The notes under the pieces: generated by a model | Seen by the model: only the letters and a program-made list of their open reading frames with translations | Told to the model about the DNA's origin: nothing | Database searches by the model: none | Shown here: positions 1 to 8,428 of the stretch, in pieces | Position numbering within the stretch: the first letter of the stretch is position 1 | Layout: each line of letters starts with the position of its first letter | Assembly: GCF_042680605.1 (NCBI RefSeq) | Contig: NZ_JBHUEE010000002.1 | Span: 620,001 to 684,000 of the forward strand | DNA: 64,000 nucleotides | Direction: 5' to 3' | Source: Allobogoriella deserti | GTDB taxonomy: Bacteria > Actinomycetota > Actinomycetes > Actinomycetales > Actinomycetaceae | Program-made: the position numbers and the translations under genes

Positions 1-488
1 CGAGGTATCAGCCGGCCAGCCTGCCCGCCGACTTCCAGCTGCGGCTGAGCTTCTCCGGCGGCCGGGGCGACGTCATGCACGTGCCCGGTGGTCCCAGCGG
101 GTCAGGCGACTTCGCGGAGCCGGTTCAGTACCACCCGCGCGACTGGGACGCCGAGCACGGGCCGACGCCGACGGTGACGGCGAACGTCTTCGACGGCGGC
201 TCGCGGCACACGGTCGAGATGAGCATCGACGGCCGTCCCTTCGCACCGATGCAGCTCTCGGAACCCGCCATGGACCCCTACGTCACCGCCCTGCACGAGA
301 TGTACCAGGGGACCGACGAGCAGCCCGTCGCACCCGAGCCATCGTCCCACCTGTGGACGGCCGCGCTGCCGAACAACGTCCGCCCCGGCGATCACACCGT
401 GACCGTGCGGTCCACCGACCCGTACGGTCACGCGACCGAGCGGACCACGGAGTTCGAGGTGGTCACCGGACGGCCACCCGCACGCTGA
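1..488 (+). CDS. Calcineurin-like phosphoesterase, C-terminal part (5' end outside window)
   Basis: An open frame enters from the left edge (first full codon at position 3) and stops at 486-488, so only about 161 C-terminal residues are visible. The segment reads LPADFQLRLSFSGG, then GDFAEPVQYHPRDWD, a beta-rich stretch with DGRPF and a final NNVRPGDHTVTVRSTDPYG. This resembles the C-terminal beta-sandwich of secreted metallophosphoesterases that follows the calcineurin-like catalytic domain. The metal-binding domain lies upstream and cannot be checked, so the assignment rests on the tail alone. A strong hairpin 38 nt after the stop separates it from the convergent cold-shock gene. Confidence 0.55.
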   Translation, partial: RYQPASLPADFQLRLSFSGGRGDVMHVPGGPSGSGDFAEPVQYHPRDWDAEHGPTPTVTANVFDGGSRHTVEMSIDGRPFAPMQLSEPAMDPYVTALHEMYQGTDEQPVAPEPSSHLWTAALPNNVRPGDHTVTVRSTDPYGHATERTTEFEVVTGRPPAR

Positions 489-525
489 CTCCTCCACGAC
501 CGTACGAGCGCCGACCCCGGCGCTG

Positions 526-557
526 ACAGTGCCCCACGGGCTTCCGTGGGGCACTGT
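526..557. terminator. Bidirectional hairpin terminator
   Basis: A perfect 14-bp stem (left arm 526-539, right arm 544-557) closes a 4-nt loop between two convergent genes. There is no clear U-tract, as is common in actinobacterial terminators. It probably ends both the phosphoesterase and the cold-shock transcripts. Confidence 0.75.
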
Positions 558-597
558 TCGTCCCGCCGTGAACCACGGCCTCGGTCGCCGCGTTCTC

Positions 598-972
598 TCA
601 GGCGTCGAACTGGTCGGCCACGTGCCGCAGCACCTGGGCCATCCGCTGACCGTTCTCCGGGTACTTGCCGCGGTGCAGCTGGTTCGAGGCGCGATCGAGC
701 GCCTTGATGAGGTCCTCGATGATCGGGACCATCTCCTCCGGCTTCCGGCGGTGCATCTTGGCCACCGACGGCGGGGCCTCGAGCACCTGGACGGAGAGCG
801 CGGACGGCCCCTTGCGGCCGTCGGCGATACCGAAGTCGACGCGGGTGCCCGGCTTCAGCGTGGCGCCGCCGGGCACCGCAGACGCATGCAGGAAGACCTC
901 GCCACCATCGTCGCTGGTGATGAAGCCGAATCCCTTGTCGGCGTCGTACCACTTCACCTTGCCGGTAGGCAC
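598..972 (-). CDS. Cold-shock domain protein with C-terminal extension
   Basis: This 124-residue protein opens with a classic cold-shock fold: GKVKWYDADKGFGFI (RNP1 about residues 13-18) and EVFLHASAV (RNP2 about 25-33). Such domains bind single-stranded RNA or DNA. Typical CspA proteins are about 67 residues. Here a further 55 residues (from about 70) carry basic and helical sequence (KMHRRKPEEMVPIIEDLIKALDR), a form seen in actinobacteria and possibly used for dimerisation. Translation starts at GTG 972, preceded by GAGG at a 9-nt distance. The gene is monocistronic, with the terminator at 526-557 downstream. Confidence 0.9.
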   Translation of the reverse strand: MPTGKVKWYDADKGFGFITSDDGGEVFLHASAVPGGATLKPGTRVDFGIADGRKGPSALSVQVLEAPPSVAKMHRRKPEEMVPIIEDLIKALDRASNQLHRGKYPENGQRMAQVLRHVADQFDA

Positions 973-1128
973 GGAACTGACCTCTTGCTCTCTCTACGTA
1001 GATGAAGGCGCCGGCAGGAGCCGGCGCCACGTCCTGACCTCCAGGATACCGGGCCGAACGCGTCCGGGCGCGCCGTTATGCCCCGCCTCGCACGCACGCC
1101 CACGCGTCGGCGCCGTAATGTGGAGCGG

Positions 1129-3381
1129 ATGGCACCGACGGCTGGGACCCAGGAGCTTGCCGCCGCCCTTGACCGGCGGGACGACGCGAGCCTGGCCGCG
1201 CTGCTCGAGGCGCGGCCCGATCTCGCCACCCCGGCGCCGTCGTCGCTGACCTCGCTGGCGGCGCGGGCCGCCTCCCGGCCGAGCGTCGAACGCGCCCTGG
1301 CGGGGCTGAACGCCGTCGAGCTGGCGGTGGCGGAGACCGTGACCGCGCTCGCACCGCTCGACCGCGCCGACCGGGAGGCCGTCTCCCGCGCCGTCGGGCT
1401 CGACGCGGGGCCGGCGCTCGCCCGGCTCGAGGACCTCGCACTGACCGTGGACGCGGCCCCACTCGCAGGCCTGCCCGAGGCGCTCGGCCCGCACCCGGCC
1501 GGGCTCGGGCCGACGCTCGCCGAGCTCGACGCCTCCTTCGAGCAGGACGGCCCGCCGGCGCCGACCGATGCCGAGTCGCTCCGGGCGGTTCTCGACGGCG
1601 CGCCCTCGACCGCCGTCCGCACGCTGGAGGCGCTGACCTGGGGCCCGCCGGTCGGGACGACGGCGCAGCATGTCCCCGAAGGGGCCGACTGGCTGCTCAC
1701 CCACGGCGTCCTGCGCCGCCTGTCCCCCACCCAGCTCGTGCTGCCGCGAGAGGTGGGACTCGCCGCGCGTGACGGCCGCACGTGGCGCGAGCCGCCACGT
1801 CCGCCGGAGCCGGACTATCGCTCGGTGCCCGCCACAGTGGTGGACGCCGAGGGTGCGCGTGCCGGCGAGGAGGTGGTGCGACTGGTCGGCGCGTTGCTGG
1901 CGACCTGGCGGGAGGAGCCGGCCAAGATTCTCCGCGCCGGCGGCGTCGGCGTGCGCGAGCTGCGCCGCACCGCCGGCGCGCTCGACGTCGAGGAGCACCA
2001 GGCCGCTGTGCTCGCCGAACTCGCCGGCATGGCCGGACTGCTGGGCCAGGACGGCGACGACCAACCGGTGTGGGTCCCGGCGCGCAGCGCGCACGACTGG
2101 GCCGACGACACGCTCCCCCTGCAGTGGGCGCAGCTCGCCCTCGCCTGGTTCGACTCGGCGCGCGCGCCGTGGCTGGTGGGCACCCGCGAGAACGACGCCC
2201 TGCGTTCGGTCCTCGAGCCCACACTGGAACGGGGCTGGGCGGTCGAGCTGCGCCGGCGGGTGCTGGACGCCCTGGCCGAGATCCCGGCCGGCCACTCCCC
2301 CACGCCGGAACAGGTGCACGAACTGCTCGCGTGGCAGCGTCCGCGCGCCACGGCTCCCGAATCGACCGTCGCTGCGGTCCTGGAGGAGGCGGCGTTGCTC
2401 GGCCTCACCGGTGCGGGAGCGCTGACGAGCGCGGGGCGGGAGCTGCTGGCGTCACGGCGAGAGGACGCGGTGGCGGAGGCGTTCGCGGGTCAGCTCCCTG
2501 AGCCAGTCGGCGAGCTGCTCGTCCAGGGCGACCTGACCGGCGTCGTCCCGGGCCGTCCTGAGCCCGACCTGGGCGCGCTCCTGGAGCGGTGCGCCGAGGT
2601 CGAGTCACGCGGGTCGGGCCTGACGGTGCGGTTCACGCCCGCGTCCGTGCGCCGGGCTCTCGACGCCGGGATGGGCGCGGACGAGCTCCTCGCCCAGCTC
2701 GCGGAGTACTCGCGCACCCCGTTGCCGCAGGCCCTCGAGTACCTGGTGCGCGACGCCGCGCGACGGCACGGCCAGGTGCGCGTCGGCGCCGCGCAGGCCT
2801 ATCTCACGGTGGCCGACGAAGCCCTGGGCGCCGAGCTGGTGGCGAACCCGTCGCTGGCAAGCCTGTCGCTGACAGCCCTGGCTCCCACGGTGCTGGTCTC
2901 CGGCGCCGCCCCGGCCGACGTGCTGCGCGTCCTGCGCCAGGCGGGTCTCGGGCCGGTCCCCGAGGGCGCCAACGGCGTCATGGCGGTCCCTGCACGGCGC
3001 CGGCCGGGAGCCGTGCCGACCCACCCCGGGGCGGCGGTCAGCACGTACACCAGACGGCCCGACCCCGAGGACCTCGGTCGCACGATCGCCCGCATGCGGG
3101 CCGGGGAGGAACAGGTCCGCCGCGACGTCGAATGCCGCTCGGTCGAGGGCCCGGTCGCCACCGACCCCGTCCACGCCCTGGAACTCCTGCGGACCTCCGC
3201 GGCGGCCGGCGAGGAGGTCGAGATCGTCGTCGTCGGTGCGCTCGGAACGACCGAGCGGCGCCGGGTGCGGCCCCTGAGTGTCGACGGCGGGCGCGTTCGA
3301 GTGGCGGATCTCGACCGCGAGGTGGAGCTGACCGTGGCCGTCCACCGGATCACCTCGGTCGCCACGCCGTCCACCGCGTGA
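1129..3381 (+). CDS. Helicase-associated (XPB/Ssl2-like) domain protein
   Basis: The protein is about 750 residues, leucine- and alanine-rich, and helical. Winged-helix-like repeats are interspersed with short arginine-rich segments. The C-terminal part (YTRRPDPEDLGRTIARMRAGEEQVRRD, then LELLRTSAAAGEEVEIVVVGALGTTERRRVRPLSVDGG) matches the WYL-like tail of the actinobacterial helicase-associated family. No Walker motifs are present, so it is not itself a helicase. I chose ATG 1129 because TAATGT lies 7 nt upstream (1116-1121), which fits a leaderless transcript; an earlier in-frame ATG at 1078 would add an arginine-rich leader. In many actinobacteria this gene sits beside the XPB helicase gene, which here is 15 kb away (18125-19768). 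Confidence 0.75.
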   Translation: MAPTAGTQELAAALDRRDDASLAALLEARPDLATPAPSSLTSLAARAASRPSVERALAGLNAVELAVAETVTALAPLDRADREAVSRAVGLDAGPALARLEDLALTVDAAPLAGLPEALGPHPAGLGPTLAELDASFEQDGPPAPTDAESLRAVLDGAPSTAVRTLEALTWGPPVGTTAQHVPEGADWLLTHGVLRRLSPTQLVLPREVGLAARDGRTWREPPRPPEPDYRSVPATVVDAEGARAGEEVVRLVGALLATWREEPAKILRAGGVGVRELRRTAGALDVEEHQAAVLAELAGMAGLLGQDGDDQPVWVPARSAHDWADDTLPLQWAQLALAWFDSARAPWLVGTRENDALRSVLEPTLERGWAVELRRRVLDALAEIPAGHSPTPEQVHELLAWQRPRATAPESTVAAVLEEAALLGLTGAGALTSAGRELLASRREDAVAEAFAGQLPEPVGELLVQGDLTGVVPGRPEPDLGALLERCAEVESRGSGLTVRFTPASVRRALDAGMGADELLAQLAEYSRTPLPQALEYLVRDAARRHGQVRVGAAQAYLTVADEALGAELVANPSLASLSLTALAPTVLVSGAAPADVLRVLRQAGLGPVPEGANGVMAVPARRRPGAVPTHPGAAVSTYTRRPDPEDLGRTIARMRAGEEQVRRDVECRSVEGPVATDPVHALELLRTSAAAGEEVEIVVVGALGTTERRRVRPLSVDGGRVRVADLDREVELTVAVHRITSVATPSTA

Positions 3382-3498
3382 CGCTGATGCCACCGCGTCC
3401 ACAGATCGAGCATCAGGCGTTTCTCGAATGTCTGTTCGACTCCTTAGCGTGACCGCATCGACGCCGACCGGCGTCGGAGCCGAACGGAAGGAGTGGTC

Positions 3499-3975
3499 AT
3501 GTGTCTGCGGTGCGACGGCATGTCGTCGGAGGAGATCCGCGCGGTTCAGTTGGGCCTCATCGAGCGCAATGGGTGGATGGTCCAGTTCGTCGAGGGCGAC
3601 GCGAGGCACGAGCCCTGGGGCTACACGGTCGGCTTGACCCGCTACCACGATCATCCGGAGCTCCTGGTCAGCGGCCTCTCTCCGGACGTCACCGTAGAGC
3701 TGCTGAATTGGCTGGGGCACGTCGTGGCCGTCCACGAGCGGTTGGTGGAGGGAATGGTCATCGAGGGCGACGACGGCGTCCGGATCCTCCTCGCTGGCGT
3801 GGACGACCCCACCTGCATGGTGACGGCACAGGAGATCTACAACCCGGACGGTGCCCGGCTGGTGCCCGGGCTGCAAGCCGTCTGGTCCGACGAGCACGGC
3901 AACTGGCCCTGGCAGACCGGGTGGCACCTCGGAGCGCGGCAACGGCTGTTCGCCAGTCCCCCGCAGGCGGCTTAG
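3499..3975 (+). CDS. DUF4262 family protein
   Basis: This small cytoplasmic protein (158 residues) has the features of DUF4262: an N-terminal CLRCDG, then WGYTVGLTRYHDHPELLVSGLSPDV and a C-terminal WPWQTGWH. Its biochemical role is unknown. The ribosome-binding site GGAAGGAG (3486-3493) lies 5 nt before ATG 3499. It overlaps a possible upstream GTG (3493), so the ATG is the likely start. The gene appears monocistronic; the next gene starts 61 nt downstream. Confidence 0.75.
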   Translation: MCLRCDGMSSEEIRAVQLGLIERNGWMVQFVEGDARHEPWGYTVGLTRYHDHPELLVSGLSPDVTVELLNWLGHVVAVHERLVEGMVIEGDDGVRILLAGVDDPTCMVTAQEIYNPDGARLVPGLQAVWSDEHGNWPWQTGWHLGARQRLFASPPQAA

Positions 3976-4036
3976 GCAGCGTCGGCGCACCACCGTCCGG
4001 CCCTCGACGCTGCGCCCGGCCTGCCATCATGCCGTC

Positions 4037-4426
4037 ATGGGTGAGCGCAACGTTCTGGGCGGTGAGCTGGGAGAGTGTGGCGAAGACCCGGTGACCGGCT
4101 ACTACCGGACCGGCCGGTGCGTCGCCGACGAGGCGGATCTGGGCAATCACAGCATCTGTGCGGTGATGACCCAGCAGTTCCTCGAGCAGCAACGCCGGGT
4201 GGGCAACGATCTCCTCACGCCCAGGCCGGAGTGGCGCTTCCCGGGGCTGGCGCCGGGCGACCGCTGGTGCGTCGTCGCGGCCCGGTGGCTGCAGGCGCAC
4301 TCCGAGGGCGTCGCCGCGCCGGTGGTGCTGGAGTGCACCCACGAGCGTGCGCTCGAGGTGGTGCCGTTGGAGTTGCTCAAGCACTACGCGGTGGACGTTC
4401 CCGACGACGTCAGCGGGCTGGAGTGA
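4037..4426 (+). CDS. DUF2237 family protein
   Basis: The 129-residue product begins MGERNVLGGELGECGEDPVTGYYRTGRC and contains HSICAVMTQQFLEQQRRVGNDL and GDRWCVVAARWLQA, the hallmark blocks of DUF2237 (small conserved proteins of unknown function). Conserved Cys residues in GECG, GRC, SICA and RWCV suggest a structural or metal-linked role. ATG 4037 is the first plausible start; CATCAT 6 nt upstream may be a weak -10 of a leaderless message. The stop codon overlaps the GTG of the HIT gene, so the two are probably translationally coupled. Confidence 0.8.
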   Translation: MGERNVLGGELGECGEDPVTGYYRTGRCVADEADLGNHSICAVMTQQFLEQQRRVGNDLLTPRPEWRFPGLAPGDRWCVVAARWLQAHSEGVAAPVVLECTHERALEVVPLELLKHYAVDVPDDVSGLE

Positions 4427-4872
4427 ACACCCGGCGGTCCGCGGCGAGCGGGGCGAGCGAAAAGCCGTGCGCGTTCTGCGCGATCGTCGACGGCGCACCC
4501 GCCCACCGGGTGCTGGAGACGGACGAGACCGTCGCCTTCCTCGACATCCGCCCGGTGTTCAAGGGACACGTGCTGCTGGTGCCGCGCCGGCACGTGGTCA
4601 CCCTGCCGGACCTGCCCGCCGACCTGCTGACGCCGTACCTGGCTGCGGTGCAGCGGCTGGCGACGGCGATGGTCGACGGGCTCGGCGCGCAGGGGTCCTT
4701 CGTGGCGGTGAACAACGTGGTCAGCCAGTCCGTCGCGCACCTGCACACGCACGTCGTGCCGCGGACAAAAGGGGACGGACTGCGCGGGTTCTTCTGGCCG
4801 CGCACCACGTACGCCGACGACGGTGAGGCCGCCGATTACGCGACCCGGCTGCGGGAGGCACTGGAGCGGTGA
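4423..4872 (+). CDS. HIT family nucleotide hydrolase/transferase
   Basis: This 149-residue protein has an N-terminal CAFC motif, the IRPVFKGHVLLVPRRHV block and the histidine triad HLHTHVV near residue 106. HIT proteins hydrolyse or transfer nucleoside monophosphates from substrates such as Ap4A or AMP-amidates. The start is GTG 4423, which overlaps the stop of the DUF2237 gene in a GTGA arrangement, so both are made from one transcript. The exact substrate cannot be read from sequence. Confidence 0.88.
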   Translation: MNTRRSAASGASEKPCAFCAIVDGAPAHRVLETDETVAFLDIRPVFKGHVLLVPRRHVVTLPDLPADLLTPYLAAVQRLATAMVDGLGAQGSFVAVNNVVSQSVAHLHTHVVPRTKGDGLRGFFWPRTTYADDGEAADYATRLREALER

Positions 4873-4888
4873 CGGCCGGGCCCGCCGA

Positions 4889-5827
4889 TCAGCGCCCGGC
4901 GCGCCGCTGCTCCCGCCGTTCCTCGGCGAGGGACCGGTGGATCGCCCAGGCGTCGGCGACCGGCCCGAGGTGGGCGAGTTTGTCCGGGTTGACCACCGCC
5001 CGAACCGTCTGGATACGGCCGTCAGCGACGTCGATCGCCATGACGGTCAGGACCTTGCGGTCGGGATCCCGGACGATCATGCCCGGCTGACGATTGACCT
5101 CATGCGGCTCGATGATGAGGTTCGCGGCGGGCAGCATCGCCGCGAAGGAGTCGAAGGCCCGGGTGACGTTCTCCAGCCCGGACACGGGCCGAGCGAAGGC
5201 GGGTGCCTTGCCGCCGCCGTCGCCGATCATCTGCACGTCCGCGGCAAGCAGTTCGCGCAGCCCGTCGACATCGCCCTCCCGGAAGGCGTCAACGAACCGC
5301 GCCGCCAACTCCTCATGCTCGCGGCGGTCCGCCTCGAACCGGGGCCTGCCCTCCTCCATGTGCCGGCGGGCGCGGACCGCCAACTGCCGGCACGCGGACT
5401 CCGAGCGGTCCACGGCGGTCGCGATGTCGGCGAAGGGGAATCCGAAGACCTCGTGCAGAACGAACACGGCCCGTTCCAGCGGGCTGAGCCGTTCCAGTAG
5501 GAGCAGGGCGGCCATGGAGACCGAGTCGGCGAGCTCGGCGGAGCGCTCGGGGTCCTCGTACACCTCGTCCAGCACAGGCTCAGGGAACCACTCACCGGTG
5601 TACTCCTCGCGCCGGACCCGTGCCGAACGGAGGACGTCGATGGCGATGCGGGTGACGACGGCGGAGAGGAAGGACTTGGTGTTGCGCGGGACCGTGTCGG
5701 TCGAGACGTAGCGCAACCAGGTCTCCTGCACCGCGTCCTCCGCCTCGCTCACGCTGCCCAGGATCCGGTAGGCGATGGCGAAGAGCAGCGGCCGCAGCTC
5801 GGTGAACTCCTCTGTCCGGGACACCAC
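4889..5827 (-). CDS. sigJ: ECF41-type RNA polymerase sigma factor (SigJ-like)
   Basis: The 312-residue protein has an ECF sigma-70 region 2 (LRPLLFAIAYRILGSVSEAEDAVQETWLR) and region 4 (LSPLERAVFVLHEVFGFPFADIATAVDRSESACRQLAVRAR). A SnoaL/NTF2-like C-terminal domain follows, ending in a VVNPDKL motif. That extension defines ECF41 sigma factors, which lack an anti-sigma gene and use the C-terminal domain to modulate their own activity. It starts at GTG 5827 (two GTG codons in tandem) one base after the stop of the FAD oxidoreductase gene. ECF41 genes are typically next to an oxidoreductase, decarboxylase or epimerase gene, so the pair is probably a sigma factor with its target. Confidence 0.9.
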   Translation of the reverse strand: MVSRTEEFTELRPLLFAIAYRILGSVSEAEDAVQETWLRYVSTDTVPRNTKSFLSAVVTRIAIDVLRSARVRREEYTGEWFPEPVLDEVYEDPERSAELADSVSMAALLLLERLSPLERAVFVLHEVFGFPFADIATAVDRSESACRQLAVRARRHMEEGRPRFEADRREHEELAARFVDAFREGDVDGLRELLAADVQMIGDGGGKAPAFARPVSGLENVTRAFDSFAAMLPAANLIIEPHEVNRQPGMIVRDPDRKVLTVMAIDVADGRIQTVRAVVNPDKLAHLGPVADAWAIHRSLAEERREQRRAGR

Positions 5828-5828
5828 G

Positions 5829-7022
5829 TCAGGCTGCCACGGTCCGGGCGGCGGCGTCGGATCGGCTGGTGCGTGCGCCGCGGGGCCAGCGGACGAGGCC
5901 GGGCGCGTACCGGGCGGTCCAGACAGTTCGGCCGATGCCTTTCAGGACGAACTCCTTGTAGCCGGCGGTTGCCCGTCCCGTCCACGGCGTACCCGTGGCG
6001 ACGTCCTCCCGCGTGGTCAGCTGCAGCACGGCGTCACCGGGGCCAAGTGCGACGCACCGGCCCAGATACCCCATGTCGAACGGGGCCGGTTCGCCTGACC
6101 TGCGCCCCAGGGCCTCCTGCCCCAGCAGGTCGGCAGCGTGAGCCCCGGAGGAGAACGCGAACGGGCAGCACATGCTGTGCCGCTGGTCCCGCGGGCCCGG
6201 GGCATGGCCCGCGTCGCCGACGGCCATCACGTGCGGGTGCGAGACGGACTGCAGCGCAGCGTCGGTCAGCGCCGCGCCGTGCTCGTCCACCGCGAGGCCG
6301 GCCTGGCGGGCCAGCGGCGGCGCCGTGAACCCGCCGCACCAGACGGTGAGGTCGGCCGGGACCTCGGCGCCGTCGTCGAGCAGGACCCGGCCGGGCTCGA
6401 CGGCCCGGGCCCGGGCCTCGCCGACCGTCTCGACGCCGAGCCGGCGCAGCCGATTCCGGACGTGCTCGGCACCTGCGGGGGTGAACCATCCGCCGACCTC
6501 GCCGGATGTGATGAGCCGGACGCGCACGTCCGGACGGGCGGCGGCGAGCTCGGTGACCGTCTCCAGGCCGGTGAATCCGCCGCCCACGACGGCGACTTGG
6601 GCGCCGGGGTGCAACGACGCGAACGCGGCGCGCAGCCGGCGGGCCGAGCCGAGGTCCCCGACGGCGTGGACGTGGTCACCGCCGGGACCCGGCGCGGGTT
6701 CGGTGACGCTGCCGGTGGCGAGGACGACGCGGTCGAAGCCGACGCGCCGCTCGCCGTCGTCGGTGGCCACGGTGACCTGCCCGGCCTGCGGGTCCAGACC
6801 GGTGGCATAGCCCTGGAGCAGGCTCACCCGGGGTCCGAGGATGGTCCGCAGATCCGGGGCGGCGATGGTCTGCCCGGCCGCGACCTGGTGCATCCGCAGG
6901 CGGTGGACCAGAGTGGGGCGCGGATTCACGACGGTGATGTCGGCGCGGCCGCGGGAGCGGCCGGCGAGGCGGACCGCGGCCATGCCGCCGGCGAAGCCGC
7001 CGCCGATGACCAGCACGCGCAT
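5829..7022 (-). CDS. NDH-2-like FAD-dependent oxidoreductase
   Basis: The protein has two Rossmann dinucleotide-binding motifs, VLVIGGGFAGG at the N-terminus (FAD) and VAVVGGGFTGLE in the middle (NAD(P)H). It also has the ATGS turn and a C-terminal VMAVGDAGHAPG FAD-contacting motif, as in type II NADH dehydrogenases and ferredoxin reductases. I chose the ATG at 7022 because AGGAAAG lies 6 nt upstream; an ATG at 7064 would add 14 residues. It is upstream of, and essentially fused to, the ECF41 sigma gene (1-nt gap). This suggests co-expression and control by that sigma factor. The electron acceptor is unknown. Confidence 0.85.
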   Translation of the reverse strand: MRVLVIGGGFAGGMAAVRLAGRSRGRADITVVNPRPTLVHRLRMHQVAAGQTIAAPDLRTILGPRVSLLQGYATGLDPQAGQVTVATDDGERRVGFDRVVLATGSVTEPAPGPGGDHVHAVGDLGSARRLRAAFASLHPGAQVAVVGGGFTGLETVTELAAARPDVRVRLITSGEVGGWFTPAGAEHVRNRLRRLGVETVGEARARAVEPGRVLLDDGAEVPADLTVWCGGFTAPPLARQAGLAVDEHGAALTDAALQSVSHPHVMAVGDAGHAPGPRDQRHSMCCPFAFSSGAHAADLLGQEALGRRSGEPAPFDMGYLGRCVALGPGDAVLQLTTREDVATGTPWTGRATAGYKEFVLKGIGRTVWTARYAPGLVRWPRGARTSRSDAAARTVAA

Positions 7023-7165
7023 CCGGTTCTTTCCTGCATTCAGGGTGTGTGTCGAGGTGTTCATACCCTCGAGACGAGCCGGCCACCTGCCGCCGTGACA
7101 CGGCCGTCCCGAGCCGCGATCCACGCCCCCCATGCTGGGGCACTGGCGTAGCCGTTCGCCCACGC

Positions 7166-8380
7166 CTACTGCCGCGTCTGGAACCGCACGATCCGTTCGA
7201 TCGCCTCAGCGACCGCGTCCCGGCCCGCTGCGAGGGAGAGCCGGACGTACGTGCCGCCATGGGCGCCGTCGAAATCGATCCCCGGCACCAGCGCCACGCC
7301 CTCCCCCTCGAGCAGGGCCGCCGCCCAGGCGGCTGCGTCCGGGTAGTCGCCGAGCTTGTCGGCGAGGTCGGCGTAGAGGTAGAAGGCACCGTCGGCCGGG
7401 GCGACCGTCCCCCAGCCCAGCCGGTCGAGCTGGTCCAGCAGCAACGCGCGGGTGGCGGCGAACTCAGCGACGCGGGCGTCGGCCTCGGCGTACGACTCCT
7501 CGCTGAAGGCGGCCACCGAGGCGGCCTGGGCCGGCGCCGGCGGGCACAGCGCGACGTTGCCGGCGAGGGCGTCCACGGCCCCGCGCAGGTCGCCGGGGAC
7601 CAGCGCCCAGCCCAGCCGCCAGCCGGTCATGCCCCAGTACTTGCTGAAGGAGGAGACGACGACGGCGGACGGCTCGGCGTCGCCACCGTCAGCCTCGGCC
7701 TGCCAGGCGCACACGCCCCGGGCATCCGGCACCGACGGATCGTCCGGGTAGGTGATGCCGTGGTAGATCTCGTCGCTGACCAGGCGGACGCCGTGGGTGC
7801 GGCACCAGTCGCTCAGCGCGGTCAGCTCGCTGCGGCTGACCATGGTCCCGGTCGGGTTCGCCGGCGAGGCGATGACCAGCCCGGCGAGCGGCCCGTCGGC
7901 CTGGACGGCGTCGAGCGCGGCCGGCGTGGGCTGAAACCGCTCCGCCGGCCCGCAGTCGATCTCGACGACCTCGCAGCCGAGCGCGCCCAGGATGTTGCGG
8001 TAGGCCGGGTATCCCGGGCGGGCGAGCGCCACTCGGTCGCCGACGTCGAAGGCGGCGAGGAAGGAGAGCAGGAACGCGCCGGACGAGCCGGTGGTGATCG
8101 CGACCTGGCCGGGGTCCACCTCGAGGTCGTACCAGCGCCGGTAGTGCCCGGCGATCGCCTCCCGCAGCGGGTGCACGCCCAGCGCCGGGGTGTAGCCGAG
8201 GTCCGCGCGGTCGGCGTGAATCTGCTGGGCGCGGGCGTGCACGGCCGCGGGCGCGCCGCCGGACGGCTCGCCCGCGCAGAGGGAGACCACGTCCCGTCCC
8301 TGCCCGCGAAGTTCGGCGATCCGGTCCAGGATGCGCATGACCTCGAACGCCGGGACCGCGGATCGCTGCGAGACGTGCAT
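7166..8380 (-). CDS. Class I/II PLP-dependent aminotransferase
   Basis: This 404-residue enzyme has the aspartate/alanine-aminotransferase-like fold. It contains an N-terminal SLCAGEPSGGAP, ITTGSSGAF, the ASPANPTGTM loop and SSFSKYWGMTGWRLGW, with the PLP-binding lysine at about residue 247. It would exchange amino groups between an amino acid and a 2-oxo acid; substrate specificity is not evident. ATG 8380 is 6 nt after TACCCT (8387-8392 on this strand), which suggests a leaderless message. It ends just before the upstream region of the FAD oxidoreductase gene and is probably transcribed alone or with it. Confidence 0.88.
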   Translation of the reverse strand: MHVSQRSAVPAFEVMRILDRIAELRGQGRDVVSLCAGEPSGGAPAAVHARAQQIHADRADLGYTPALGVHPLREAIAGHYRRWYDLEVDPGQVAITTGSSGAFLLSFLAAFDVGDRVALARPGYPAYRNILGALGCEVVEIDCGPAERFQPTPAALDAVQADGPLAGLVIASPANPTGTMVSRSELTALSDWCRTHGVRLVSDEIYHGITYPDDPSVPDARGVCAWQAEADGGDAEPSAVVVSSFSKYWGMTGWRLGWALVPGDLRGAVDALAGNVALCPPAPAQAASVAAFSEESYAEADARVAEFAATRALLLDQLDRLGWGTVAPADGAFYLYADLADKLGDYPDAAAWAAALLEGEGVALVPGIDFDGAHGGTYVRLSLAAGRDAVAEAIERIVRFQTRQ

Positions 8381-8397
8381 GGTTCGAGGGTACGGGC

Positions 8398-8424
8398 GGG
8401 CGCGGCGGCGCCGCAGTCGCGCCC
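8398..8424 (-). terminator. GC-rich hairpin after the HTH gene
   Basis: A 7-bp stem (GGGCGCG at 8398-8404, CGCGCCC at 8418-8424) encloses an inner GC-rich palindrome. It lies 5 nt beyond the stop of the HTH gene and just upstream of the aminotransferase -10 hexamer, so it may insulate the two genes. Confidence 0.5.
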
Positions 8425-8428
8425 GGTG

